Positions 32,736-46,800 of a DNA stretch of 64,000 bases are shown here, in pieces. Position 1 is the stretch's first letter; every line of letters starts with the position of its first letter. Source of the DNA: Lasiosphaeria ovina (lineage: Eukaryota > Ascomycota > Sordariomycetes > Sordariales > Lasiosphaeriaceae). Made by a program: the position numbers and the translations under genes. Where the stretch lies: NCBI GenBank assembly GCA_033439765.1, contig JAULSN010000003.1, positions 1,116,001-1,180,000 of the forward strand, given 5' to 3'. Below the pieces are notes generated by a model, which did not search any database, was not told the origin of the DNA, and was given only the letters and a program-made list of their open reading frames with translations.

Positions 32736-35700
32736 TTATTCGACCGTGATGCTGACAGCTGTGGTGGCACTGGTCGGAGTTTGGCTGGGTCGCTGATTTG
32801 AATCAAAGCTAAGGGAACAAGTCAGCCAAGGTTCATCAAGTCAAGTGTCAAGTCAAGGCATCACTAACCTGTTATTCCGATAGTCGATGTTGAGATTCAC
32901 CGTCTTCACCCATCGACAGAAGCGTCGCGCATGAATGCGGCCTCCCTCGCCGCCACGTCCCATCGAATTGGCAGTCTCGAACCCGAGTTTCTGCTCCCGT
33001 CCATCAACCAGCTGCAGCGTGACGGTGCAACCCTGTCCGCTCTCGGAAGATGGCTCGACCACTGCAGCCTTGATCTTGAGCGGATCCAAAGTGAATGTGC
33101 AGGCCTCGCCTGGGCCCGTGACTGCTTTCTTGGTCTCCGGGTTGACAATTAGACGGAGAAATTTGCCCGACGAAGCCGCAGAAAAGAGTTCGTCGCCACC
33201 CTCTTCAAAACGTGCGAGATCAAACACGTCGACGGACTGGCCGGAGCCTTGAGTCACCTGCTCAGACTTGACAAAAGCACTCAAATTTGACTTGGGCTGA
33301 GAAGGCGAGCTGGCTCGAGTGTTGGAATCCGGTGTTGCCAGAGGGCTGAATGGAGTCTGCAGCTCTCGAGGAGATTCGGTCGAGCGACGAGTGATGGGGA
33401 CCACCTGTGGCGCAAGCTTCTGGTTTGTCGGTTGTGCCAGAGGTGGCGATGGCTGGGGCGTGGTGGAGCCTGGCTGCCGTACCGTACGCCAGCGATCCTG
33501 GGCGGCGTCATTACCAGCCAACACCATTGGCGTGGAAGAGCGACTCGCAGGATGGGGGCCGGGAATCGGGGCGCACGACGCGCTTCGGATCCGATGGCGG
33601 TCTCCACCTGGAATCATGACAGCCTGGGGCTGCGGTGCATGTCCCGGAAAAATACCCGCCTGTCGCCCGGGGTGTGGTGTTTGGTGAATAAATCCAGGAG
33701 TCTCGGGTGAGGGCATTGATCGGTGAGAAAACTGAGAGCTGTGCCTGACGTGGCCTTGACCATGGACGTGACCCTGATGTGGCGCATAATTCTGGATAAG
33801 GGGTCCGGGCCGGGGTAGGAAAAAACCCTCGCTGGTGTAGCTTTGGAGAATGTTGTGTAGGCTGGCAGGGCTGGAGGTTCTCGGAATGTGTGGATGGCGA
33901 GAGTGTCCATCCTGTTGCGGCGCCCCATCCGGTCGTCGCTCCGGCAATACCGCTGGAGACATTGCCGGGCTCTGGCTTGCCCTGTACGGGTTGCTGCTAC
34001 GGGCGTGTATCTTTTCAACCCGCTTGTATCCTTGGTCAATGCTAGATTGGCGAGAATGTGACTCATGGCTTGCCGACGCACTCCGCCTGGCTTCGTGATC
34101 CTTCGCACCATTCAGGGCCGCCAAAAGCTCGCGCTCCGGACTTCCCAGAAACAGAGCCGAAGCTGCTATTTGCTGCACCTGAGCTTGGACCGACCGCTCG
34201 GTTCCATTGGTTGCTGCAGTTGTGTCAGTGGCTACAACTGCTTTGGTGTTGGCTGGCGATAGCGTCTGTGTGGGCATCGCTTGCATCGGCGTCATCAGCG
34301 TGGGAGTTGCCTGAGTGGGCGTTGCCTCCGTGGGCGTCTGTTGAATGGGCGTCACCTGCTGGGGTGTCGCGACTGTAGGCGACGCCTGTTGAATTACTGC
34401 ATCGGCGAAAATCGCGTCTGTGGGTGTTTCCTGCGTGGGTGTCACCTCTGTGGACGCTTGCTCGGAGGCCTCAACAATGGATGTTGGTGACTCGACCGGC
34501 GACGTCGGCTTGGAGACAGTGACACTCGCGTCTGCCTCCTCCTGTGTTTCACCCCGGTTCGAGACACTGGTTCGTCGGCTATCTGCGTTCATCTCGATGT
34601 CGTTTTCCGAGTCCGACGTGGCCTTGCCAATTGACTCCTGATAAGAGTCATCCGAGTCATCGTTGTTGGGCACATCCGTCATCTCGTGGTCCTCTGGCGT
34701 CGAGTGTTTCGTTCTTCGTTTCTCAATCTCAGGTTCATCAGCTTCAACCGTTGCGACACGGGCACTGCGCCTCTCAGAGGTGCTGGGCTGAGCATCGATG
34801 GTCTGCTTTTCTTGAGCCCCCTTACTAGCCGACGATGGTAGTGGTTGGCGTTTCGAGGACCTGTCCTGGGCAACTGAAAGAGTGTCAGGGGAGAGAATGG
34901 AAAAGGCAAAGACCGGGTCTGGAGGATAGAAAACAACATACACATTTTCAAGTTCATATTCGCGCTCTTTTCAACCATTTGGTCGTAGCTCTTGAAGCCT
35001 CTGACGAGAGCATAGTGCTGAACGGCCTCCCTGAAGAAAGGGATGTCCTTCCAGCACGGGTTTTGAAAGTTGAATGGGGAGAGGTCTTTGGCCCGCAGCC
35101 ACCCAACAGAGCTAAGCCAGAGTCAGCAAAGAAGCTTTCGCCATTAAGGCGCAAGGAGTTTCAAACTTACCGCCTTCCGTCAAAGTACATAACAGGAAAG
35201 TCACGCTTCATCTCCAGAGGGCCGCCGTCTTCGTATCCAGGAGCCCAGCCCTTGATTTGCATCGACATACGATCGATGACGTAACACTTGGGTGCCTTGA
35301 TCAACAGACCAGTATCCGAGAGCGTGCCATGCATGCCGGCGCATTTGAGATCGCCTCGGGGCAGAAGCAAAACAGCATAATTCTTCTTTTCCTTAGTCCA
35401 ATAGCCAAGGTAGAGCTCTCCAGGCGTGGGGTTCTTGATGCCAACCGGCAGCTGGTGTGCCAGCGACGTGCTGGAGTTGGAGGGGGTCTCATGGACGAAT
35501 TGCGATGCCGGCTTCTGGGCGCTCGTCGGGGCATCCAACGGGGGGAGACCATAGATGGAACGCTCCGTCTTGGTGAGTTGGTTCAAATTCAAAGGCTTGT
35601 AGCCTTTCGCGAATGCCCTCGAAACAATTTCATTGTTCGCCGCAGCCTTCTTCGGGTCGCAGTCAAACACCAGGTGACCGAGAAGCTCGACGGCCTGGGC

Positions 35701-37264
35701 ACGCTCCTTAGACATGTTCCCATGCTGAGCGCTGTGGAGATGCTTCGCGGCTCCTGCAAGAGGGTTCTGGTTGAAGTGGACACCATGTTCGTCACACTTG
35801 AGGATATAGAAGTTATTGCTGCTTGGCGGGTAGTCGACTATGATGTGCTTATACTGCGCATTCCCGCCCTGGAAAACCTCATCGTATGAAATCGTCTTAC
35901 GTCCCGACTTCTTGCCGCGACGCCTCGGTGTCATGGCGTCGGCTACGACGCTAACTGTGTCAATCGGGTCTCTCGCATCCTTGAGCTTCGTTCGCTTTGG
36001 GGTACTCTGAGAAGAGCTGGGCTCGTCCGCCTTGCGCTTGTGCTGACTGTCATCCACAGACCCAGTCGACCCTTCGCGGCGGCTCACAGGGGTTACTGGT
36101 CTCGAAACGTGCACGGTCAACTCCGTTTCAACGACAGAGTCGGCTGGCTTTGATTCAATATCCCTCGACGAAACACGGCTTAGGCGTCCCGGCGGTGGAG
36201 TGTCGCTACGGACGACGATGCTATCGGGGGACGACCTTCCGAGATCCTCCTCAACAACAACAGCTCGGGGTTCATCTACGGCTGTCGGGCGCTCAACTGC
36301 AACTTGCAATGTTGGCTTTGGCGGTGACTGGGGCGACGGCTGGGGCGCGGGCTGCGGAGCCACGGTCGGGGCGGCAATCGTCTCCACGCGGGTCTGCAGC
36401 TGCTGCTGCACTGTTTCCCTCTCGGTTTCAGGGCGGATTTGAGACTGAGAGGTTTCCCGGCCTGGTTCACGGCGAAATTGGGGACGAGCCGTCTCCCTCT
36501 CGGGCTCACGGCGCATTTGGGAGTGGACGCTGTCCCTCTCGGGCTCACGGCGCATCTGGGAATGAACGCTCTCCCTCTCAAACTCACGACGCATTTGAGG
36601 GTGAGCACCCTCCCTCTCGGGTTTGTGGCGCCTAGGCTGAGATGAAACCATCTGGTCCGCAGTAAATGGTGGTACAGCCCGTGTCACCGGGGCTGGCGAA
36701 TTCATCACTTCGCGCTCCTTGGTTGGCTCCGACTGAAATCCGAGTCAGCAAGAACTGTATGTCTGGACCAAACACATTTTGACACACCGTTGGGATGAGG
36801 TCAAAAGCCGACTCGAGAGCGGGCAACGGGAGTGAGGGCAGGCTGATGGCACTTACGCGAATCGGAATCATGGGAGAGAAAAGAGTAGCCTTGTACTTTT
36901 CGACATGCTGAAGCATTTTTGCGTCAAAAATCTTCTTGCGCTGGGCCCTCCTCAGTGCCAGGGTTTCCTCGGCCTTGCGAATGTCGCGCGACCGAATGTC
37001 GAGGAGCATATTCTCAAAAACATCGGGGATTGGCATGTTGGTGGGCATCTGGGAGATGAACTCGCGCCGCTTCGCGTCGACCTCGGAATCAATTGCCACC
37101 ATGGCGTTTTCGAACGCTTTTGCGTCTCGCTGTTCGTCATAGTCGAACTGCTTAGTCATGTCATCCAGTTCCCTGGTCAGCTGAAGATGGCGAGCCTGCA
37201 CCCGAGCCGTTTCAGGCAGCATGCGCCTGTTCGAAGCCATCCTTGCGTTGTCCACGGCTGCCAT
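32736..37264 (-). CDS. Large five-exon nuclear-type protein, 1405 aa, function unknown
   Basis: Exons: 37264-36857, 36732-35171, 35111-34942, 34873-32869, 32808-32736. Introns of 124, 59, 68 and 60 bp have donors GTAAGT, GTAAGT, GTATGT, GTTAGT and normal acceptors; all phases join. Residues 1-136 are a charged coiled-coil (QLTRELDDMTKQFDYDEQRD). Residues near 165-245 hold six 13-residue repeats of the type RREPERDSVHSQM. Next comes a basic segment (TPRRRGKKSGRK), then a cysteine-histidine motif FYILKCDEHGVHF...KHLHSAQHG near 450-480 that could bind zinc, and a domain with LYLGYWTKEKKNYAVLLLPR and YFDGRRSVGWLRAKDL. Exon 4 is disordered, with Thr-Pro repeats. The end is folded again (FTLDPLKIKAAVVEP, FCRWVKTVNLNIDYRNN). 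A leader intron is likely at 37348-37506. A chromatin or transcription role is only a guess from composition. Confidence 0.85.
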
Positions 37265-40200
37265 GATCAAATGGGTGGGTGGGTGTGTGGCGATGACTCC
37301 CTCAAAATTGAAAAATTAAAAGTTCCCACGTCTCAGCATCCGAAGATCTGTGGCACAGAGTTAGCAAGTCCGAAAACCATGACCCATGGCGACCCAAGGC
37401 CCTTGGGTGGAAGAAAGTGGCCAAGTGGAGGAAGCCACGCCCCGCCCCGAGGCACAGAAGAAAATAGGATCCGCCAAGGCAAAGAGAAGGAAAAAGAAGA
37501 GCTCACCTAGAGTTGAGAGAAGCGTGCGAGGCAAAGCTTGCTGATGAATCGTCAGCGTATGGAAGGGGTTGAGGTGGAAAGTGGAGAGGCGGCCTTGAAA
37601 AGTATGATTACGTGTGTATGCGTGCACAAGTGTCACTAGGCCGCGGCACGATGCAAGAGACAGGAAAGGCGAAACGAAACAGTCCTGCCAGATTGGTGAA
37701 GGCCGATTGACAGAGGCAGGTAAGGGGAGCACGTGGTCCGTCAGGTCAGATAGGTAAGGTAGGGAGGTAGGGAAGGCAGGCAGGGTTCAAGGCTATAGGT
37801 CTGCTTTTTGCAAGGCGAGGCGCAGGTTTGCGACCAGCCGGTCGTGTCAAAAAGAAATAAAAAAACCGCGCAGGAAAGCGCAGAGTTGATGCGGCATGCT
37901 GCACTTGCAGCGGGTGGAATGAAGCGAAGCGTTTAGCTGTCGAAATGTGTTGGGTGGAGAGTTGAACACCACTGGACGCTCTGCAGGCGACGGGTTTTGT
38001 GTTGTGGGGGTTGGTTGTTGATTCAACTCACCTCAAGTTTTTGGGTCAGTCAGTCGACCACAGGTCGAGTGAAGAGTGTTTTTGTCTGGATGCGACGATG
38101 CGATGCGATGCGGTGCGATGCAATGACTGGCAGGCTGGCTGCTCTCGAGTCATGCGAAATTTCAAATAAAACCACAAGGAAGGAGCAAGATGCACCGGCC
38201 AATGCAGTGATCTCTAAGACGGTCGCGTCGCGGAATGATGGCGACTGATCGACAGTCTGGTCGGGTGTGCGAGATCAAAGATGATGGGTGGCCGAAGAAG
38301 GGTCAAGTTGAGAGTGGGAGATGGAGTGAGTAAAAAGGGAAACAGCTAGCATTGCTTATTATTATTAGCTAGCGCCCCCCGTACGGGAAGCGACTGCGAG
38401 GGCCTAGGTATTCTGCTCTATTTCCGCTCTGGTTCCGGGCTGCCTGAGGCATAAACGGCGCAGCTGCACTTCGTCAGAGTGTGTTGGTGGCGCTAGTGGT
38501 AGCTTCGGTGCCTTGGGGCGGTTGGCGAACTGGCCAGTCCCGTCGCAGCCAGGGATCATCAGGGCCCGTATAAACATGTGCCAGCAACTCCCGTCTCTGT
38601 TGCTCTGCTCCAGTGTGCAGTGTTAATCCCACCTCCGCACTGCACACTCAGAGCGAGCGAGCACGCTGCGCCCCTTGCCACTTGGGAGCTGTGGAGCACT
38701 CCGTCTCCATTCCATGGATGACGAGCAGCCGCCTGTGAGTCTGTGGCTGACGTGCTGTCAGGATGACCAACAGGGTACTTTTGCGCCAATCTTACCTCCC
38801 ATGTTTACGGTCCGACAATCGTATTCTCAAAGCGGGATGTCAGCGTATGCCCCCGTACCGTACCATACAGTACAATACCGCTCCGGAACCAACGGGCCCC
38901 CCACCTTTTCCATGTTGGCACTGCTGAGCCGCCAAAGAAAGCTGCTGGCCTAGGGCGCTGCACGCTACGAGGTCACCAGGGATTTTTTCCCACAAGGAGA
39001 ATCCTCGCCTCCAGTCATCGATTATGCAGCCGGCAAGGGCAAATTTGCTTTTTCCCACTCGCCACCCCGTTTTGTACGGCCGTTTCTCCTCCGTGCTCAC
39101 TGCTTAGTTCCACGGATTTCCCCGGCCAAGACGTGCAGCGCCGCCACGTTGGGTGCTCTCCATCTGTGTACTGTTCACCTTTGGCTCAGGCCGTCGCTCT
39201 CGCCGTAGACAAATCCAACCAAATAATCTCAGCCACCCCCACCCCACTCACAAGTGCTGGCTTGATCTCGGAGCAACGCCGACAACACACCCACTCTACC
39301 GTACACACCCTCCACCACCCACGCCTCAAACAGAGTCTCAGGTGCTCCTTGCCGTCTTATACGTGTATCTTTCTTAATTCTTCCAATCCGTTTTGACAAC
39401 TCGACCAACCTCCGGTCTGTAAAGTCCAGCAACACGATGCTGGCCTCAAAGTGCCTCGGCGACGGTATTTCATGTATATGTAGGTAATGTATTCCTTTCA
39501 AGTCCATGGTTGAAATGGCATGACTTGTGAGTAAGCTGCAGCGTATACGCGGACCGAGTACGCGGGTTGGCTCCACCCCATGCATCAACTAAGTAATTAT
39601 ATCTAAACGCGTGACTTGTGCAATTGGGGTAAACGATCAGCTATAATAGCATTTGAAAGAGAGAACTGGGATGTACTCATGACTAGGTAAATAGCAACAG
39701 ACAGTCTTGAAAGCGCCGTATGGCACCAGGCTCACACGTCGTCCAGACGCTGAATTTCATACAGACGGTATGTAATAATGATGCAGAGCGGCCAGCTGGC
39801 GACAATGAAATCATGCGTGACTCTGCGGGTATTCGATTCAAATGGCGCCTAGCCGATCGGGTCTGCCACTTCACAATAGAATCAAAGAATTAGAGATAAA
39901 CTTTTTAGTCTAATTCGTTGAGACGAAACGGCAAGAGCAGAATAACAAGAACAGATAACAAACAGTTCTAGCCAAGGTTATAGGCGGAGTGTAAAATGAG
40001 GACGCAAAAAGTCATTTGACAACCACGTGTACGCTACCTCGCATACGCTACCGTATATAGCCCACACTAGTGGGGTTATCGTGAGTATACACTAGATTAG
40101 CTGAAGAATACACTAGATAGACGGGCTGCCATGTATGAACAAAGCGCCCGCCCGAGCAGGGTGCATATCCATACGTACGGGGTAAACGAGATTTCAATTG

Positions 40201-43200
40201 CCGCACCTCACTCTTCACAAACCTGGCTCGCCGCCCCAGTGGTCGCCCCCCAGCTGCAGTGTGGTGCGGTATCCACACACACCCCCTAAAGAAATGGGGT
40301 CTTTAATGAGAGGTTAATAAAGCCTGCATAAAAGCTTGTGCCCGATCGCGAACAGCCAATCAGCGGCCGCGGCCGGCGGTAGGGGTTTCAGAAAAAGTCA
40401 CGCCCAGACCACACTGCTGACCCAATCCTGGGAGCCCACGACTTATCCGACCATGCTGTGGTCGGCCCACTCCCTGCATCGTGCGCTCCCGTTGGCTTAG
40501 AGGACGCCCACCCCAGACTGGGGCAACACATCTGGGGGACACATCTAATGCGATTCTCGGATTGCAGAGTCAAGAGTGGCGGTGCTGAAAAGAAGTCGGA
40601 TCTGACAAGACATATATGAGCGAGAAAGAGCCAAAACCGACAACCGCTGCCGGCGTCATGCGCGTGCTTCTGCGTGTGCTGTTCTGCACGAGCCGTCACG
40701 TGTGTGTGTGTGCGTGTGTGGATGGTCAACGGTGTCCGTGCGGGTGACCAAAGTGCGACTGGCGGGATTACGTACCTGGTTGGATTTGACGGATTTGGTG
40801 GCCTTCGGCGATTAATGTCTACAGGTACCTACCTAGAGTAAGGTAAGTGTGTAATTGACGTGCATGGGGCCCAGCGCGCGCAAGGTTGGTGAGGTTGCTC
40901 GGAAAAGGAACCGTGCCGAGCGTTTGAAGATTACCGAGTGCGACGGACTAGCGGCCGAGAGACCACGGAGAAGACCTGGACGTCCACACGTCCCGTCACC
41001 GCAGAGGCTCAGACGGAATGGAACCCAGGTTCCAACAAAAGGCCCCCAAAATCCGAACAGACGGGATTCCATCGGCCCACCAGAGCCAACCTAACCCAAT
41101 CTGGACTACTTAAGGTTCGATGCAACTGATTTGGAGAGTGGAAAGCGGCCTTAGCTGCCGAGGGCACGGCAGCAACAGCAACAACGGCCGGCGCAGCGCA
41201 GCGACGGGATTTCTAGGATCGAGGCGCAAAAAAACTTGAAGCGGGCGCAAGCCTCGTAAAGTGCTTGGCCACTTAACCCCCCAATACGTTAAAAAGCCCG
41301 TGCCAGGCACGGAGAATTGTGAATTCCAAGTTGTTTTCCACACAACAGAGCAAGGAGGGGGAGGAACTGGGACAAGATATGCAAGAGATGCCGGGGAGTT
41401 TTGCGTGCGCGATGTATGGGGTGCATTGCACAGCCAACACTCCAAACACACACACTGGACGGTTAAGGTAGCCGCCGAATGTCCGGGACAGGTCCAACAT
41501 GGATGATGGATATCAGTTTTTGGGGGCGAAAAATGCGCAAGGCAGCTCACACTTTCTGGGGCACACCTAGGACGGGTGTTATCCGAAGCGAGTCGGCAAC
41601 GCGATTTTGTTTTTAGCGTCGGCTGCTGCACACCGTGCAACTAGCCGTAATCTTGACATCACACGCCTTTTCGCTTTCTGCAAGGGGTGTGCTTATTTTT
41701 GGGGGGTGGAAGGGGAGCCTCATGCGGCGACACGGCGCGCCGGCGTTGATTAGTCGAGATGGGGATTACGTACCTAGGAGTCCGCCCTGCGGATTTCTGA
41801 TCTCTAATTCCTACACTGCACCATGTCTGGAGATGCGTTGCCCTTTGCTGCGACTATGATTATTTGTACTTTATACGGGACGCGCCCCTCTATCGCTTGA
41901 TTAGATAATCATTTGCAAACATCAACGCTGACTCGGAACCGGACACTGACTAGAATTGCCGCGGACGAACGAAAATCTAAGAGGCTGAGTCACTGTCGTC
42001 ACATCGCGGCAAGGGTAGAGATGGCAATTTTCACTGAGACGACCATTCTACAAATGAACAATTATGATGTTGAAAAGGTCTTAAAAAGAGGGTGCGGGAC
42101 TGCGGGTGTAGTCTATGAAATTCGACAGTGCATCCATCTCCCATGCAGTCGCCGAATTACAAGCAGTCGCCGAGTTGCCGAGCTGCCATTAATTACAACT
42201 GCCGAATTGAGTCATCGACGGGCAAGATGAGCAAGATGTGTGTTTTCGAGCCCGGGTAAGATCCACCGGCTTTAACCCGGGATCTTCATGCACGGGGATT
42301 CTCTTACAAACACAGGGCTAAACCCAAAACTCGGCGTCTCAAGTCTGGAGAACCGGCATCTAGGCAATTCTAGAACTAGTGTAAGTGATTATCCCTGGTA
42401 CTGGCCTCTCCAGCCCGTGCAGCCCATATTTCCTACACGTAAGTAATTGTGATTAGTCGCATATCGCAATCAACTCGTCTTTGAGTCGATTAACAAACGA
42501 CTGGCAGGCTCATTAAATAAGGCGAGACTATGATTTAATCACTAATGGCCGTTAGTTGCTATTACACGAACTATAAGTAAATCACTGCTAAAGTGATAAT
42601 CGGAATACTTGAAATGGAACCAATTAATTACTAATGAGAGGATGCTACTGCCATTTTAGACTTCTGTTGCTAACGCTTTCACTAGGTCCCATTTACGACT
42701 ACCAAGGACTCAGGCTCCTTCTGGGTTTCTAAAAATGTACCGCGGGGTTCGCACTACGAAATTGGCGCCTTGAGCCCTGAAAAGACTCAAAGTCCGAGAG
42801 AGTCGGAATGTGGGATGCAGCTGGCAATCCGCCGCCGCAATGTCTGTGTGACGTGACGCGTCCCGTTCGGTTCGCGCCGTGAGCCCTCGGCACTCGGACT
42901 ACATGGCGAATGATGATACCGATTTTAGACTCTGATTGGTGAAAGGTGTAGTAAAGGGGTTTGGAAAGGGGAAAGCGAGAGCAGAGGTGGGCTAGTCGGC
43001 CGAGACTCCTTGGCGGCAGTGAAATGGTTTGATCGAGTGCGATTTTCGTCCGAACATTTTTCACACACGGGGTTTCGTTTTCATGGGGTGCCTAATTTCA
43101 CGCCTCAAAGCTTGTTGATCTCGAGTTTTGAAAAGTGCGAGATGCCTGCCCAACGAAACGTGCCAGCCAGGCAGCGGAAACAAAGACATCACATCGCAAC

Positions 43201-43825
43201 TTCGCCATTTGCACAAGAACCCTTAGAAATCGAGGCCAGATCGAACTCAAATCGCGGTCACCAGCCAGAAGCCTAGCCTGGATTCAAACAGGGTGTGTTG
43301 GGACGGCCTCCCGTTGGTCGCGCGGCCGCACGGGATTGCCGGACCGTCGTCAATTAATTGACAGGCCGGCTTGGGTTTCCTTTTCTTCGACTCTCTGCAA
43401 TTGCCTACCTACGACTGTTTTCACGAAATAAAACACAATCGCAGCAGCCCGCACCCACGGCCGGCCAGCCGGCCAGCTAGCCGGCCACGGCAGCCGCATG
43501 GGAATTCGGCCCCCACGAGCTAGCGAGGGGAAGGGGGACCCTGTGAGTTGCACCCCGTGCCCGAGCCTTGTTTCTTCGAGGGAGGCACCGCCGCTCATCT
43601 GAAGTGGCGAGTTAAGCGCCCGTGCCGCTTTACACAGCCGCGCGGATGCGACGTTGGGGGGGGCCGGACTTTTACGAGATATTCCGCGGCACTGGCGTTG
43701 GTTTTGTCATGTGTGGGCAGTTCTGACCACCACCTTCCCAGACCTAGGTAAGGTGGTACTCCGTAGGCACCTTAATCAGTTTCCCCTTCCTTGGCAACCG
43801 GCAAGACTGGACGAGAACTAGGTTT
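37265..43825. other. Long gene-poor stretch, part 1
   Basis: 37265-37750 is leader and promoter of the 1405-aa gene, with a probable leader intron 37348-37506 (donor GTGAGC, acceptor GCCACAG). A GCGATGCGAT-type short repeat lies near 38094-38121. Beyond that all frames are short, overlapping and without family motifs. Many CGGCC palindromes occur near 43455-43490 (GCCGGCCAGCCGGCCAG). No RNA gene or transposon end could be recognised. Confidence 0.4.
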
Positions 43826-43889
43826 CAATGACGGCGATTTCAATGACGGCCATTTCAATGACGGCCATTTCAGTGACGGCCATTTCAAG
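43826..43889. repeat. 15-bp tandem repeat, four units
   Basis: Unit CAATGACGGCCATTT repeated four times with two single-base differences (CGATTT in the first, CAGTGAC in the last). Confidence 0.9.
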
Positions 43890-46800
43890 GCGACTGCTCG
43901 GCACAGTGGCTCGGCACAGTAACCCGCCACAACACTAGAAGCCAGGGCTGTCCGGAAACCAGCCCAGTGAGGAACAGTCCTGAGTTTGATCCGGACGGCC
44001 CGTTGTGACCGTGGGGTCCGTTGGGTCTCTGGATCTGCGGACGGACTGGTCTGCGGCCACTCGACCCGCGTACAAGATTCCGTTTCATGCCCAGGTAATT
44101 TTCGGTATTGGCTGTGAACTGGCGATTCCAAGCGGCGAACAAGGCGGAGGTGGGTGGTGCTGTTGGGCCGACCGTCCCTGTATTTCGGGGGCTGTTGGCC
44201 GGTCCTGAGACTCCAGGGCCCCACTGTTTCTGGCTGGGCCGCAACCTTGAGCAGCTTCGCCGTTTTGGGTCCCCGTTAAAGCCGGGCTAATCAGGGGACT
44301 TCGGATTGTTGGTTGGCCTGTCTGAAAGCTTCGCCGACACTCGAACCACAATGTTAGCTGCAATCAGCCAATCTCAGAAATAAGTGTATATATAGCAGAC
44401 CTAGTAGGAGGAAAGAACGGACTTCCGCCGGCCGGTGTTTGCCTTTGCCAATCCCGTGCTGCAACTCCGTCCGGCCCGTCGAGTCTTACCAGAAGGGTCC
44501 TGTATTAGCTCGCTCGCCCATTGGCATGCATCCATTGAGTACTTAACCCACTCTTTCTGCACTGCCTTGCCTTGTATTGCACAGAAGAGGCTGTTGGTTA
44601 CTCCAAGCTGCTCTTGTCGTTCTACAGACTGGCCTCACTGGTTGCCAAAGTTTGTTGCAGGAGCTTGTCAACCGAAGGAGTAAAGAGTGAAACATGGCTA
44701 CGCCAGTGCAGCGACGAACGACCGACCTTTCTTTGCCCGACCTTGACGTTGTCGGCAATTGCACGATCTCGACGATCTTCGGGATCTCGCAGACCCGCGC
44801 TGTCCCCCCCACAGGTTTTGCGGGACCAGTCTGGAACCAACCCGCAATGCCCACTTGCGGCGTAGCAGAGTCGTAGCCAAGATCTTGATAACGTAATTCA
44901 CCAACTGGCCCAAGAGCCTGAGGATATGCTCAGTTACCGTCATTGCACCGCATATGAGAAACCTACAATAAACATACCAACAGGCGCTTTTCTCTTCCAA
45001 CGAAACACGACTAGTACCTTATCTAAGTTAGTCAGGATCCTTCCCGAACCCACGAACCAACGCCAATGCCATGCCGCATTAAAGTCGTACAGAACGATGA
45101 ATGATATTGCAAACCCAATGCAGAAACAGCAGTGTACAGTTTCAAAGAGTACACGCCACCATGTTCATTTACATCAGGTAGGCTGGGTTTTTGCATTATT
45201 ATGATTCATCCCGCCAAGTCCCTATTCTCGTTACATCATGTGACAACGGGTTTTGAGCATTTGCAGATTTCAGGGGAGCCAATCACCACAAAATAAAAGT
45301 GGCTACCATGGCCCAACCGTCTTCTCAAGTCGATTCCTTGCCATGCAATGGCGTACTGTTTCTCGGTTATGTAGACCTGGGTTACTGACTGGACTGGCGA
45401 GGGGTGCGACAGACAACCGGAGCTGCCGGGGATCCACCTGGGTCACACAAGCCCTTGTTGACACAGGTAATGGTGATTATCATCACACCTCGGGAGTTGA
45501 GTGTCTCTAACGTCAATTTAACAGTCCAAAACAGCGCGTGGCAAATGATGGGCGGCCTCTAGAATCACGTGGCTTGATATTTTTACTCGCAATGGTTAAT
45601 TTCATTCCTCATTCGGCTTCGGTATTACGGAATTTCCACGGAGCAATTAGACTCGGTGAGGGGAATAGCGATAGAGCTGCCTTACGCAAGGCTACTTAGC
45701 TCCTATTGGCCGTCTCTATCAGGCCCCTTCCAGAGCCCCCCATGTTGAGGAACGATTGAATCCTAATTAGAATCTTGCTGCTGCAAGAACGAGGCTCTAT
45801 TGATATTTTCGGCCGCTTAATCCCCACGAACTGTAGTGAGTGTTGCTGGTATGGAATCAATTTGCTCGGGTTTCGCCTCGCACTTTCGGACTGTCTGCCG
45901 CCCATAGGATTCAGTAAATCATTTGCCCAATGGTTTGGGTTGACGCGTTTGCCGGCGTCGCACCATGGCAATTTGGACTGCAGGCCCAATCATATATTCT
46001 GCGTTACAGCAGCAATCGGGCTCCTTGGCTCCTTCGCGGCGCGATAACTGCTGCCGCACCCTGTACGCCGTACTGGGCCTGATATACCCAACAGCGACTA
46101 TTCCTCTTCGCTGCTGCTGCTACGGGAATATTGATCCATTCTAGGGAATAGCCAGCCAGCCAGCCCCCTCCCTCCCTCCCACAGCCGCCCCTCCCCCTGC
46201 AACCACCCAATAAATCCAGCCGCAGGAAACTACGGGAGTACTGCGTAGAGCTAGTAGAAAACAAGTCAATCTCGTGATAGCGCACCTCCTTATCAACGCC
46301 CTAAATGTCGTAGTTGATTACGGGCGGCCAATTGCAACGCCCCGAAGCCCAACTATCATCCCACTACTCCGTACTTGGGTCATGAGGCATGCAGAACTAT
46401 CGAGCCAACGGCTGAAACGCATCGGAGTATTATTTTCTCCCTTCTTCTTTCCGTTTCCAAGATGATTACCTTATGTATGTGGCGAGGGATGAGGTTTTAT
46501 GACTCACCGCCGCGATGCTATTTGTAAGAGAAACCGCATGTGGCTCACCGACATTCCCGCACAGATAACTGATACCAGTCTTCGAGAGCAGGACACGGCC
46601 AATAGCGAGCGCCGCGGAGCACGCACACGTCTTGGCTTTGGTGGGGGAGAGAACAAGATTGTATTATACGAAGCCCCGGCCTGCAGCAGATAATTATCAG
46701 CAGTATTATACTCATGTAGAACAGGCGAGTTTTGGGCAGCGAGGGCGCAAGTGAATCTATATCAGAGCAACCAAATCAATTCTGGTACTCCGGGCATGTA

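Noticed and set aside
33281..34111. Additional frames on both strands inside 32.7-37.3 kb
   Set aside because: All overlap the resolved five-exon gene and have no features of their own.
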